64,000 nt of DNA from SZUA-442 sp963753185 (GCA_963753185.1 CAVWBO010000007.1:1178001-1242000); one strand, 5' to 3'; positions 45,509 through 54,420 are shown, numbered from the stretch's first letter. Numbers and translations are program-made. Notes: generated by a model from the letters alone, not told the origin.

Positions 45509-45703
45509 TGAAGCCTCCAAGGTCCTACATCCTTGGAGGCTTCTTCATGAACCCGCGACCTTCTCCGAAGGTCGAATCTGAGTCGGGGCTCACTTCGTTC
45601 ACCCCGCAGACCTTTGCCGATTGCTGGACACCAGGGTGCAAGACGGTGGGCTCACGTGATCCTGCGGTGAGACCCTTGGTTCAAATCCCGCCCCCGCTAC
45701 GAA
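45509..45703 (+). repeat. Cargo-free element 4 (type II, 195 bp)
   Basis: The unit ends in core copy 5 (45678-45703). It starts with a perfect 13-bp hairpin (45510-45543) whose stem differs in sequence from type I but whose loop TCCTACAT is the same. The rest matches element 3 with a few changes. Confidence 0.85.
45510..45543 (+). terminator. Terminator-like hairpin with changed stem and conserved loop
   Basis: GAAGCCTCCAAGG pairs perfectly with CCTTGGAGGCTTC around the loop TCCTACAT. Compared with the tRNA terminator, the stem has changed on both sides and pairing is kept. Confidence 0.7.
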
Positions 45704-45706
45704 GAG

Positions 45707-45738
45707 AACCCTTGGAGGTCCTACATCCTCTGAGGGTT
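45707..45738 (+). terminator. Terminator-like hairpin at the left end of the ole segment
   Basis: AACCCTTGGAGG pairs with CCTCTGAGGGTT (two G-T pairs) around the loop TCCTACAT and is followed by TGG. It is a third stem variant with the same loop. Confidence 0.6.
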
Positions 45739-45822
45739 TGGATGTTTGTATCCCTCGGTGTGGTTTTGGTCCTGGTGGGGGCACCGAGGACATGGCGGGA
45801 CTGGTGATCGTTGCAGCGACCG

Positions 45823-46854
45823 TCACCACACCACTTCGAAAGCTGCCGCGTTGATCCCACTTCCCATCCCGACCAGCAACACCTGGTCACCATGACCAAC
45901 GCGACCGGCATCAACTTCCTGTGAAAGGACCGTCGGCACCGACGCCGGGCCGGTGTTGCCAAACTCGGGGTAGATGCGAGGCACACGTTTCGGGTCGTAG
46001 TTCAACAGGTCGATGAGCATGTCGGTGTGTACCTTGCTCACCTGATGGATCGCAAAGGTATGAACGGCGTCGGTTGACCAGTCAAAGGCAGCAACCGCTT
46101 CGGCCCATCCGTCTTCTGCCAGCTCGAGGCCGCGTAGCAACAGCGCCTGCGAGTCGGTTCGGCCGCCCTCGTAGTTTCCGACACTAAGCCCATGGTGCTG
46201 ACTCGCCGACACGGTGAGGCCACCCATGAATCGCGGCTGTCCGTCGCCTGGTGTCGCGCGGGAAAGCACCATGGCTACGCCAGCCGATCCCAGCGTCAGG
46301 CAGGCAAATTGCTCTCGAAACGAAATGTCGTTTGCCTCGGGCATCTGCAGGTTTCGGATGGTGTTCTCGACGATCGGCCGTCCGTCTTCGCCTGCCACGA
46401 TGAGCGCATGCTCGATTTCGCCGCGCTCGATGAGCGCAGCCGCGAGAGCTGCGCCTTGCAAGAACCCAAGACATGCGCTGCCGACATCGAAATTGATGCA
46501 ATCTCGTCCGAGTCCGATCTTGCCTTGGACGATCGAGGCAGTCGAGGGTTCGAGATAGTCACGGCTGACGGACGTGTTGATGAGTGCACCGATCTTTGTG
46601 CGGTCAACCGCGCCTTCGCTCAGCGCCTTTTCTGCGGCCAGGGCCGCGGCGTCGCTCGGCTCCATCCCTCGTGACCAGAATCGACGGTTCTTGATTCCCG
46701 TGAGACCTTCGAGAAGTCCCAGCGGCATCTCGAGGCGCTGCATTGTTGGTTCGATCTGGCTCTCGAGCTCGGACGACGACACCACGACGTCCGCATCCAC
46801 GTGCGCCAAAGCCGAGATGGCGATGTTTGCGTATCTCGATCTCGGAGCCACCAT
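45823..46854 (-). CDS. oleA: OleA, acyl-CoA head-to-head condensing enzyme (thiolase fold)
   Basis: OleA joins two fatty acyl-CoAs to a 2-alkyl-3-oxoacid, the first step of long-chain olefin synthesis. The 343 residues have the FabH/thiolase fold with catalytic C128 (VGSACLGFLQG), H270 (FAIHQVSK) and N300 (FGNTGPAS). A Glu at 102 matches the position of the OleA-specific glutamate from the second subunit. A 3-oxoacyl-ACP synthase III alone would look similar; the neighbouring oleBC and oleD decide the call. aaggag lies 6 nt before ATG 46854. It is divergent from oleBC with 64 nt between. It sits in the cassette between core copies 5 and 6. Confidence 0.88.
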   Translation of the reverse strand: MVAPRSRYANIAISALAHVDADVVVSSSELESQIEPTMQRLEMPLGLLEGLTGIKNRRFWSRGMEPSDAAALAAEKALSEGAVDRTKIGALINTSVSRDYLEPSTASIVQGKIGLGRDCINFDVGSACLGFLQGAALAAALIERGEIEHALIVAGEDGRPIVENTIRNLQMPEANDISFREQFACLTLGSAGVAMVLSRATPGDGQPRFMGGLTVSASQHHGLSVGNYEGGRTDSQALLLRGLELAEDGWAEAVAAFDWSTDAVHTFAIHQVSKVHTDMLIDLLNYDPKRVPRIYPEFGNTGPASVPTVLSQEVDAGRVGHGDQVLLVGMGSGINAAAFEVVW

Positions 46855-46902
46855 TGCCTACTCCTTCGATCGCGTACGGTTCGGCTTAGGATTCCCGGTC
46901 AC

Positions 46903-46908
46903 TATAGA
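46903..46908 (+). promoter_or_regulatory. Possible -10 of the oleBC-oleD transcript
   Basis: TATAGA lies 10 nt before the oleBC ATG in the 64-nt region shared with oleA. No clear -35 or ribosome site is seen. Confidence 0.35.
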
Positions 46909-46918
46909 ACTGCGATGA

Positions 46919-49480
46919 ATGAAGGCTCCCAGAGAAGCAAGATTGCCGCCCGACGGTCTCGCTGGCTTCGATCCCGCATGGTCCAACCTGGTGACCGCGG
47001 TCGACCAATCAGGCCGAGATCGGACCTGGCACGTGCTCGACACTGGGGTCAGCGCTTCTCGCGGGACGTTGCTCTGTGTACACGGGAATCCGAGCTGGTC
47101 CTACATGTGGCGCGAAGTCGCCCGGACGATGCCCGACTGGCGTGTGATTGCTGTCGATGCGCTCAACATGGGCTACTCGGAACGCACGGGCAGCGTTCGG
47201 ACACTCGACGACCATATTGCTGACCTCGATGCGGTCACGCGTGCGATGAACGTTGCTGGGCCAGTTGTCACCCTCGCCCACGACTGGGGCGGTCCTGTCT
47301 CGATCGGGTGGGCGCACAAGAACCGCACCAAGGTCACGGGCATGGTCCTCATGAATACTGGCGTCGCTCGCCCCCCATCAGTGCGGGTGCCGCCGCTGAT
47401 ATCGATCGCTCGGTCAACGCTGAAGGCAACGTGTGAGACAACGCCGGCCTTCTTGCATGGGGCACTTCAGATGGCCAAGCCGCGCCTCGAGCGCGACGTG
47501 TATCGCGGCTACGCAGCACCGTACGGGTCGGCCGATCTGCGCACCGGTATTCGGGATTTCGTGGGCGACATCCCGGTGGAAGAGTCGCACCGGACGTACG
47601 CGAGACTCAATGCGGTGGCGGATGCTCTCGACGAGCTACAGCAGGTCCCTTCGCTTCTCGTTTGGGGCTCAAAGGACCTCATCTTCACCGACGCGTTTCT
47701 GGCGGACTTGATGCAGCGTATGCCGCTCGCTGACGTCCATCGGTACGCCGATTCTGGACATCAGGTCATCGAGGAGACAGACGCGGTCGATGTGATTCGG
47801 ATGTGGATTGAGCGCACCGCGACCGAGCAGCCATCCGCGCCGCCCCAGCCGAGCGCTGACGACGACCGACGCATCTGGTCAGCGATCGAGGCACGCACTG
47901 GCGACGAGACAGATGCAATCGTTGAGATGAGCGGTGGCGAGTTGGGAGATATCGCACGGTCGATCAGTTTTGATGAGCTGGCGCAGAACGTAGAAGCGCT
48001 GTCGCGGGGCCTCATCGCGTCAGGCATCAGGAAGGGCGATCGTCTGGCGCCTCTTGTCCCGCCTGGCATCGATCTCGTGACACTGGTGTACGGCTGTCTT
48101 CGGGCTGGCATCGTCGTGGTGGCACCAGACGCGGCCCTTGGGCTCGACGGCATGCGCCGCGCGCTGCGCTCGTCTCGCCCCGATCACATCGTTGGCGATT
48201 GGCGCGGTCTCCTCGTGGCAAAGAGCGTCGGCCGATCAGCCAACTTCATTCCGATCGACTCCATGCCCCGACCGCTCGCGAAGCCGACCGCTACCTTGCG
48301 CGAGCTCCTCGAGGCAGGGCAGGACGCTCAACCTGTGCCGACAGCGGGTCCTGAAGATCACGCGGCCATTGTCTTCACCTCTGGCTCCACCGGCCCATCG
48401 AAGGGCGTGGTCTATACACACGGCCAGCTCGAGGCACAACGTGATTCCATACGAGAGGCCTTCGCGATCGATGCTGGCGACAATCTCGTGGCCGCGTTTG
48501 CCCCGTTCGCGGTTCTCGCTCCCGCGCTCGGGATCACCTCGGCGATACCGGCTATGGATGTCACCGCTCCCGGCGAGCTGCGAGTTCACGAATTCGCCAG
48601 TGCCGCCCGTGCCATCGGTGCAACGATCGCATTCGCATCGCCTGCGGTATTGGAGAACCTGGCCGCAACCGCTGGCGAGGCCAGCGCCCAGGACCACAGG
48701 AATCTGGCGAGGATCCGAATGGTGGGCACCGCAGGGGCGCCAGTCTCGCGGCAGTTGTTGGCACGGGCAGAACTCGTCTTTCCCAAGGCATCGTTCCACA
48801 CGCCGTATGGAATGACCGAAGTCCTCCCGGTCACCAGCGCCTTGGCCGCCAGTCTTCCTGCGACCGATTCGGGCCGCGGTGTTTGCGTCGGTAAGCCATT
48901 GGCTCACGTCGATGTCGAGATTCGGCCGATTGGAGCGACGACCACATTGATCGGCAGTTCGCTCGGCCCCGGTGCTCTCGGCGAGGTCTATGTTCGAGCG
49001 GCTCACAGCGCTGCGGGCTATGACCGCCTGTGGGGCCGCCAACACCGCGGATTTGTCAATGGCTGGCACCGAAGCGGCGACGTTGGCCACCTCGATGCAC
49101 GCGGCCAGCTATGGATTGAGGGACGTATCGACGACCTCATCCACGGGACCGGCGGCACGCTGACGCCGGTACCGATTGAACTCGAAGCCGAGTCTGCAGC
49201 CGGCGTAGCCAAGGCAGCGGCGGTCGGCATTGGTCCGATTGGGACCCAACAACTGTGCGTCGTTGTCACTGGAGCCTCTGGAGTCATGAGAGGCAAGGGG
49301 GTGATCGCCGGCGCAACCGTCACCGCTGCGGTTCGCGACGCGGTGACCGCGCCGGTCGCAGCGGTCCTCGTGGTTGCGCGCCTTCCCGTTGACCGGAGGC
49401 ACAACTCGAAGCTCAATCGGAGCAAAATCCGAGGTTGGGCCGAAGCCGTTCTCCGCGGCGACCGGCCCCGGCGGCTATGA
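46919..49480 (+). CDS. oleBC: OleBC fusion: beta-lactone decarboxylase plus beta-lactone synthetase
   Basis: The 853-residue protein joins two activities of olefin synthesis. The N-terminal alpha/beta hydrolase (about 1-305) has HGNPSWSYMWRE and the nucleophile Asp D122 in AHDWGGPVSIG, as in haloalkane dehalogenase-like OleB. It also has the His of DSGHQVIEE. The C-terminal AMP-ligase-like domain (about 325-853) has FTSGSTGPSKGVVYTHGQ, TPYGMTEVLPV and HRSGDVGHLD as in OleC. Fused OleBC is known from actinobacteria such as Micrococcus. The stop overlaps oleD (ATGA). Base composition looks less GC-rich and codon use less biased than in the neighbouring housekeeping genes, consistent with import. 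Confidence 0.9.
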   Translation: MKAPREARLPPDGLAGFDPAWSNLVTAVDQSGRDRTWHVLDTGVSASRGTLLCVHGNPSWSYMWREVARTMPDWRVIAVDALNMGYSERTGSVRTLDDHIADLDAVTRAMNVAGPVVTLAHDWGGPVSIGWAHKNRTKVTGMVLMNTGVARPPSVRVPPLISIARSTLKATCETTPAFLHGALQMAKPRLERDVYRGYAAPYGSADLRTGIRDFVGDIPVEESHRTYARLNAVADALDELQQVPSLLVWGSKDLIFTDAFLADLMQRMPLADVHRYADSGHQVIEETDAVDVIRMWIERTATEQPSAPPQPSADDDRRIWSAIEARTGDETDAIVEMSGGELGDIARSISFDELAQNVEALSRGLIASGIRKGDRLAPLVPPGIDLVTLVYGCLRAGIVVVAPDAALGLDGMRRALRSSRPDHIVGDWRGLLVAKSVGRSANFIPIDSMPRPLAKPTATLRELLEAGQDAQPVPTAGPEDHAAIVFTSGSTGPSKGVVYTHGQLEAQRDSIREAFAIDAGDNLVAAFAPFAVLAPALGITSAIPAMDVTAPGELRVHEFASAARAIGATIAFASPAVLENLAATAGEASAQDHRNLARIRMVGTAGAPVSRQLLARAELVFPKASFHTPYGMTEVLPVTSALAASLPATDSGRGVCVGKPLAHVDVEIRPIGATTTLIGSSLGPGALGEVYVRAAHSAAGYDRLWGRQHRGFVNGWHRSGDVGHLDARGQLWIEGRIDDLIHGTGGTLTPVPIELEAESAAGVAKAAAVGIGPIGTQQLCVVVTGASGVMRGKGVIAGATVTAAVRDAVTAPVAAVLVVARLPVDRRHNSKLNRSKIRGWAEAVLRGDRPRRL

Positions 49481-50436
49481 GGATCCTGGTAACGGGGGCC
49501 AGTGGGCTGTTGGGTCGCATTGTTGCTCGAACGTTGACCCAAAATGGCCATGTGGTGCGGGTGATGCAACGCCGACCGAGTGATCTCGATTGTGACGAGA
49601 TTCTCGGGAGCGTCACCGATGCTCACACCGTCCAACGGGCAATAGAAGGCCACGACGCAGTCGTGCATCTGGCGGCACTCGTTTCGCCGACTGGCCCGTG
49701 GCGTGAGTTCCGCGAGGTCAATATCGGTGGGACCCAGAATGTGCTCGACGCGAGCCGAAAGGCAGGCGTCGAGCGACTCGTCTTCGTCTCGTCGCCGGCA
49801 GTCGCTCATGCAGGAGCACCGCAGGTTGGCGCTGCCGCGCTGCCAGCGGATCCGGCGACGACAAAGAGCCACTACGCGCGCAGCAAGGCAATGGCTGAGC
49901 AACTCGTGCTGAACCGCCGCCGAGGCGAGATGCTGGTCGCAGCTGTTCGACCACACTTGGTTTGGGGTCCAGGAGACGAGCAGCTCGTCAGGCGAATCGT
50001 CGAGAGAGCTGCGCAGGGAAACCTGCGGCTCGTCGGATCGGGCGCTGCCCTGATCGACTCGACCTATGTGGACAACGCTGCCGATGCGATTGCCGCCTCC
50101 GTCGAGCGAGCTGAGTTCATTGATGGCAGAGCGCTTGTTGTATCCAATGGCGAGCCTCGAACCGTTGCGGAACTGGTCCGCAGTCTCTGTCACGCAGCGG
50201 GGCTGCCAGAACCGACCGGGAGGGTCCCGCGATGGACAGCGAAGGCTGCCGGGTCGACGATCGAAGCTATCTGGGCGATGGCGCGGATCACGAAGGATCC
50301 TCCGATGACGCGGTTTCTCGCCGAGCAGCTGAGTACCGCACATTGGTACGACCAGCGTGAGACACGTCGCCTGCTCGACTGGACTCCCCGGGTGTCAATC
50401 GCCGAGGGTCTCGAGCGGCTCGCACGGTCGTGTTAG
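49477..50436 (+). CDS. oleD: OleD, 2-alkyl-3-oxoalkanoate reductase
   Basis: OleD reduces the OleA product to the 2-alkyl-3-hydroxyacid with NADPH. The 319-residue extended short-chain dehydrogenase has the nucleotide loop GASGLLG (7-13), VHLAALVSPTGPW and the catalytic Tyr/Lys in HYARSKAMAEQ. The family end region TRRLLDWTPRVSIAEGLERL is also present. ATG 49477 overlaps the oleBC stop by 4 nt. The three genes oleA, oleBC and oleD make a complete pathway from acyl-CoA to internal alkene. Confidence 0.88.
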   Translation: MRILVTGASGLLGRIVARTLTQNGHVVRVMQRRPSDLDCDEILGSVTDAHTVQRAIEGHDAVVHLAALVSPTGPWREFREVNIGGTQNVLDASRKAGVERLVFVSSPAVAHAGAPQVGAAALPADPATTKSHYARSKAMAEQLVLNRRRGEMLVAAVRPHLVWGPGDEQLVRRIVERAAQGNLRLVGSGAALIDSTYVDNAADAIAASVERAEFIDGRALVVSNGEPRTVAELVRSLCHAAGLPEPTGRVPRWTAKAAGSTIEAIWAMARITKDPPMTRFLAEQLSTAHWYDQRETRRLLDWTPRVSIAEGLERLARSC

Positions 50437-50755
50437 CCGGGTCGATAGCAATGCGAAACGAAGCATCAGTCGCCCAGCACCCGGCTCCGACCCGCGCGTA
50501 CTGAGACCGCTTGAGGTGTTCTACCGAGTTGGAAAAGTCAGCGTCCTTCTTCCACGCGGTTGGATTCTCGCTTTTCGGCGGTCCGTATTTGGTGGGCGAG
50601 ACTGAGCGAGACGTTGAGAGGCAAGAACCGCTCAGCACCTATCTGAACGGCAAGGTCACACCATCATCCGCCATGTTGATCAGAATCGAGCGCGCTGCCT
50701 CAGATTCAGGGAACACCAGGTTCGGCCACTCACGTGATCCTGTAGTGAGACTTTA
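50437..50755. other. Non-coding or degraded right part of the ole segment
   Basis: I see no convincing gene here. Short open frames exist on both strands without recognisable similarity. The last 25 nt (50731-50755) carry the flank CTCACGTGATCCTGTAGTG seen before other core copies. Confidence 0.5.
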
Positions 50756-50781
50756 GGTTCAAATCCCGCCCCCGCTACGAA
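50756..50781 (+). repeat. tRNA-fMet 3'-end core, copy 6 (right end of ole segment)
   Basis: The 26-nt core is identical to the tRNA copy. Together with copy 5 it brackets the ole genes (45704-50781, about 5.1 kb). Confidence 0.9.
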
Positions 50782-50984
50782 GAAGCCCTGGAGGTCCTAC
50801 ATCCTCCGGGGTTTCTCGCGTGTGGTTTGAACCCGCGACCTTCTTCCGAAGGTCGAATCTGAGTCGGGATTCGCTCCGCTCACCCCGCTGCTTGCTGCCG
50901 ATTGCTGGGTTTCGATGTGCGGGACGGTCAATCCAGATGGTTCTGTGGTGAGACTCTAGGTTCAAATCCCGCCCCCGCTACGAA
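50782..50984 (+). repeat. Cargo-free element 6 (type I, 203 bp)
   Basis: This is nearly identical to elements 1 and 2, with one extra T (CTTCTTCCG) and a C in ACTCTAGG. It ends in core copy 7 (50959-50984), and the inverted T-arm segment is at 50826-50843. It lies 5.4 kb from its sisters. Confidence 0.9.
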
Positions 50985-51048
50985 GAAGCCCTGGAGGTCC
51001 TACATCCTTGAAGGGTTTTCTCGCGTCTGGGGGTCGGCAACGTCGATC

Positions 51049-51204
51049 ATGACACACCTGTGTCTGGTAGACCGCGTCCGCCATGCCAAGTCTGCCCTTT
51101 CGGACGTACCAGCAGAGGAGGTGATTGAACTCCGGTCGCGATACCTCGGGCTCACTGTTGAGCAGGTTCTCGAACTCGACAGGCAACACCGTCCACCCAC
51201 CTGA
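51049..51204 (+). CDS. Small hypothetical protein
   Basis: A 51-residue open frame starts at ATG 51049 (MTHLCLVDRVRHAK) and ends with a helical stretch LTVEQVLELDRQHRPPT. It has no recognised family and no clear ribosome site, so it could be a remnant. It lies just after the truncated element that follows core copy 7, on the opposite strand to the amylase gene. Confidence 0.3.
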   Translation: MTHLCLVDRVRHAKSALSDVPAEEVIELRSRYLGLTVEQVLELDRQHRPPT

Positions 51205-51523
51205 GTTCCATCGACTATCCGGACGCACAAGTGCCGATATGGCTGGGGCGCGAAGCGCTAGCCAAGGATGGATTACGACGGTCGGACTGTCACCAGGACT
51301 AGGCCAAGCTGGCGACGACTAGCAGCGCGGCGCTGGTCGCGAGGAGCACGGGACAGATCTTGAACGAGATCACCGAGGTTCGGGCGCCTGAGGCATCTGC
51401 TGGTCAAGAGCCGTTCTACGGATCAGAAGGAGTTGTCCGGCTCGTGCATGGCGGGATTCCAGGCCGCGGGTCCCGGGATGCTCAGCAGCCGTCGTCGGTC
51501 CGATCCATTGCGAGCCGCCGACC
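51205..51523. other. Region without a recognisable gene
   Basis: No open frame with protein-like composition is visible on either strand. It separates the small open frame from the 3' end of the amylase gene. Confidence 0.5.
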
Positions 51524-53860
51524 TCATCCATCCTGGTCTGCGGATGCCGCCCATTGCGGGATCAGCTCGGCGTGCCCCTCCATCGACTGCCTGGAGAACA
51601 CGAGTTCTTGGGTCGTCCCATGGCAGCACGGCGCCCGGAAGAGCTCGCCGTAGCGCTGTGGATACGTGGTGTCCACCCACTTCTCGTAGCGCGCGAACTG
51701 GTTCGCGACACCTGCCTCCCAGTCCGCGGAGGGGAAGTCGGGCTCCTGCTCGAAGATCTCGACGATGAGCCCATCCCTGACACGCCAAGTCTCCCGCACA
51801 CGGAAGGGCCCGAGACCGGCCGCGTCGGCGAACACGTTCGACACCGTGTCGTCACACACCACCAGCTCGCCGGATGGTGCGCACGCCGGTTCCAGGTACG
51901 TCGTGGTGATCGACATCCAGGTCGTTTGGAGCACATACACATCGGACAGCGTGACCGTTCCGTCACCGGACCAGTCCCACTCCATCCCGAAGCCAGCCTC
52001 GTCGGGCAAGGCGTCGAGCAGTCCGATCGTCGTGCCATCTCTCGTCGTGAACACGGCGTCCTCGGAGAGGAGTGCGAGGGTCTCCTCGATCCTGCCTTCC
52101 CGATACAGCTCACCGAGTTGGCTGATCACTGCAACGTCGGATGCATTGGCTCCGGGAGGCGTGGTTGACGTGGTGGTCGTGGTCGGCGGCGGATCAGGCG
52201 TCGGATCGGCACTGAACTCCAGCACGAGGAACCCGAAGGGCGGAATCGACTCGAGCGGCCGGTAGCCGTCGAATCCACCTGATGCATTGATCGAGGGAGG
52301 GTAGGCGGGCGGGCCGACGATCGGGATGACACCCTGATAGCCGTCGAGTGGACCTGAATCGAGCGTGAGCGCGACGTTGATCGCATACTCGGCACCGAGG
52401 TTCAGGACGACGAGGACGTGGTCGTCCCCAACAGTGCGCAGATATGAGGTCACCGCGGTGTCGGTTGTCCGCACGGGCACGAGGTCGCCGCGCCTCAATG
52501 CCGTACTCTGGCTGCGGTAGGTGATGAGTCTCCGGTAGTGGGAGAGGAGCGAGTCCGGATCGACGGTCTCGTCGACGACGTTGAAGGTCTCGTATCCCTT
52601 GAACACCGGCTCCCACGGTGTCCCTGTGGTGAAGCCGATCCCGGGGGGATCTGCGTTCCATGGCATGGGCGTCCGAATGCGCTCGTCCGGCTTGACGCCC
52701 TGAAGACCGACTTCCTCCCCGTAGTAGACGAATGGGACCCCAGCGCTCGTCAGCAGCCAGGTGGCGGCGAGCTTGGCCATTGGCACGCTACCGCCGACGT
52801 TGCTCATGATCCGATCCATGTCGTGGTTCGTCAGGAAGGTGGCGTACTGCAGCGGCGGGTAGTCGCCCTGTGCGACGGCGAGGGCATCATCGAAGATCGA
52901 CGCGTCTCCTCGATCGACCGACCGTGCACCCGCCGCGGAAATGTCGAAGTCGAACACGAGATCGAGGGCATCGGGTACATAGCTCGAGGCAATCGGGGTC
53001 GGGCTCCACACCTCGCCAAGTACCAGGGCATCGGAGTCGACCGAATGCACATAGTCATTGAAGCCTTCGAGCCATGCCACGGTTGCCGGCGTGTCGGCGA
53101 CGACGTCGCCGTCCTCGATGAGATGTCTCGCAGCGTCGAGTCGGAAGCCGTCGACGCCGACGTCCTCGATCCAGAATCGGGCGATGTCCCGAAGCTCGGC
53201 CGTCACGCCGGGATTCTCGAGGTTGAGATCTGGCATGCCCTCCCAGAAGAGTCCGAAGTAGTAGCGATCAGCCAACGCGTGCCACGCCGGTGCGCCCCAC
53301 GGTGCTGTGGTGCCGGGGTCGACATCCGACCACAGGTACCAGTCGGCGTAGGCCGGGTCGCCCTCGGCTGAGGCCACGAACCACGGATGGTCGACCGACG
53401 TGTGATTGATGACCAGATCGATGAGGACCGCGATGCCCCGTTCGTGGGCGGCGTCCAGAAAGGCGGTGAATTGCTCCATCGTCCCGTACTCGGGATTCAC
53501 TGCCCTGTAGTCCGTCACGTCGTAGCCGTGATAGGAGGGGGAGGGGGAGATGGGCATCAGCCATATGCCGGTGATACCTAGGTCGTCGGTCGACGTCGGA
53601 TCGCCATCGTTCAGGTAGTCGAGCGACGCGGTGAGGCCGGGGAAGTCGCCGATCCCGTCCCCGTCGGAGTCCTTGAACGACCGCACGAAGATCTCGTAGA
53701 AGACGCGATCGTTCCACCACGGGAGGTCCCCGCGCGGCTCCACGGTCGTGGTGGTGGACGTAGGAGCGGGCGTCGATGTGCTCGACACGTCTCCCGCGTC
53801 CCTCGTGCACGCGGCAAACGTGAGTACACACACCACGACCAGCGCGACGTATCGTCGCAT
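51524..53860 (-). CDS. Alpha-amylase-family (GH13) lipoprotein with extra C-terminal NTF2/SnoaL-like domain
   Basis: The 778-residue product starts with a lipoprotein signal (probable C18 in LTFAACTR) and a Ser/Thr linker. The GH13 barrel (about 48-450) has the nucleophile D242 (GFRLDAARH), acid E283 (LVLGEVW) and D347 (LTNHDMDR). VINHTSVDHPWF corresponds to region I. A beta domain follows to about 545. After a Pro/Thr linker comes a domain of about 210 residues (ELYREGRIEETLALLSEDAVF, RVRETWRVRDGLIVEIFEQEP) with the look of an NTF2/SnoaL fold. Such a fusion is unusual. Substrate could be starch, oligoglucan, sucrose or trehalose-type. It is the cargo between core copies 7 and 8. ATG 53860 has TATGTT 6 nt upstream; ggag lies in the same place. 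Confidence 0.85.
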   Translation of the reverse strand: MRRYVALVVVCVLTFAACTRDAGDVSSTSTPAPTSTTTTVEPRGDLPWWNDRVFYEIFVRSFKDSDGDGIGDFPGLTASLDYLNDGDPTSTDDLGITGIWLMPISPSPSYHGYDVTDYRAVNPEYGTMEQFTAFLDAAHERGIAVLIDLVINHTSVDHPWFVASAEGDPAYADWYLWSDVDPGTTAPWGAPAWHALADRYYFGLFWEGMPDLNLENPGVTAELRDIARFWIEDVGVDGFRLDAARHLIEDGDVVADTPATVAWLEGFNDYVHSVDSDALVLGEVWSPTPIASSYVPDALDLVFDFDISAAGARSVDRGDASIFDDALAVAQGDYPPLQYATFLTNHDMDRIMSNVGGSVPMAKLAATWLLTSAGVPFVYYGEEVGLQGVKPDERIRTPMPWNADPPGIGFTTGTPWEPVFKGYETFNVVDETVDPDSLLSHYRRLITYRSQSTALRRGDLVPVRTTDTAVTSYLRTVGDDHVLVVLNLGAEYAINVALTLDSGPLDGYQGVIPIVGPPAYPPSINASGGFDGYRPLESIPPFGFLVLEFSADPTPDPPPTTTTTSTTPPGANASDVAVISQLGELYREGRIEETLALLSEDAVFTTRDGTTIGLLDALPDEAGFGMEWDWSGDGTVTLSDVYVLQTTWMSITTTYLEPACAPSGELVVCDDTVSNVFADAAGLGPFRVRETWRVRDGLIVEIFEQEPDFPSADWEAGVANQFARYEKWVDTTYPQRYGELFRAPCCHGTTQELVFSRQSMEGHAELIPQWAASADQDG

Positions 53861-53939
53861 GTCTCCAACATAGCGCACGGGACGGCGACTGAACAGGCGA
53901 GTCGCCGGTTGCTTTGAGCGTCGGGCACCGAACTCACTC

Positions 53940-54068
53940 ATGACAGTCGAGGCGGCTATTGCTCCCTTGACAGTCGGTCAAGGAACCGTGACCCGCAAGG
54001 TCACAGACGAGCTGCTTGACGCACTCACCGAGGCGTACCGGGAAGCGATGGCGAACATCCGATCCTGA
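53940..54068 (+). CDS. Small hypothetical protein (42 aa)
   Basis: ATG 53940 opens a short frame with balanced composition (KVTDELLDALTEAYREAM, helical). It has no family I recognise and no strong ribosome site. It may be the end of a degraded gene in the amylase segment. Confidence 0.3.
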   Translation: MTVEAAIAPLTVGQGTVTRKVTDELLDALTEAYREAMANIRS

Positions 54069-54100
54069 AATCTGTCGGAGTGTCCCGATACGGTGGACAC

Positions 54101-54253
54101 ATGACCGACGATCCCTACCTGATCATCACAGACCAACAGCACCAGAGCGTCCGGGGAGCCGTGCGAGATGCCCGTGGGTGGGCGGTGGAACGATCTTGTG
54201 CAGTGTTGATCGACGGTGTGGACACAGTGCCAGACATTAGGGGGAAGACATGA
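54101..54253 (+). CDS. Small hypothetical protein (50 aa)
   Basis: ATG 54101 begins MTDDPYLIITDQQHQS and the frame ends at 54253. The composition is protein-like (VRGAVRDARGWAVERS). No family is recognised. It is the last open frame before core copy 8. Confidence 0.35.
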   Translation: MTDDPYLIITDQQHQSVRGAVRDARGWAVERSCAVLIDGVDTVPDIRGKT

Positions 54254-54303
54254 AGCTTCGGATCTTGGCGGTCGTGCTCACGTGATCCTGTGGTGAGACT
54301 TTA

Positions 54304-54329
54304 GGTTCAGATCCCGCCCCCGCTACGAA
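54304..54329 (+). repeat. tRNA-fMet 3'-end core, copy 8 (right end of amylase segment)
   Basis: The core has one mismatch (TTCAGAT for TTCAAAT) and is preceded by CTCACGTGATCCTGTGGTG as in the type II copies. With copy 7 it brackets about 3.3 kb containing the amylase gene. Confidence 0.85.
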
Positions 54330-54420
54330 GAAGCCCTGGAGGTCCTACATCCTCCGGGGTTTCTCGCGTGGTTTGTCTCCGAAGGTCGAATCTGAGTCGG
54401 GATTCGCTGCACTCACCCGC
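54330..54420 (+). repeat. Truncated type I element after core copy 8
   Basis: The terminator-like hairpin and the GAAGGTCGAATCTGAGTCGG stretch are kept, but the inverted T-arm segment is deleted and similarity ends near 54415. No further core copy is visible to the right edge. Confidence 0.75.

Noticed and set aside
45124..45510. Additional complete tRNA genes at each core copy
   Set aside because: Only the T-loop and acceptor 3' strand are repeated. The D-arm and anticodon arm are missing, so these copies cannot make a tRNA.
45508..45829. Short open frames within the repeat units (for example ending at 45807)
   Set aside because: They run through repeat sequence, have no ribosome site and translate tRNA-derived or hairpin sequence.
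44949..54420. Insertion sequence or transposon as the origin of the repeats
   Set aside because: No transposase, terminal inverted repeats or target duplications are visible; the shared sequence is the tRNA 3' end itself.
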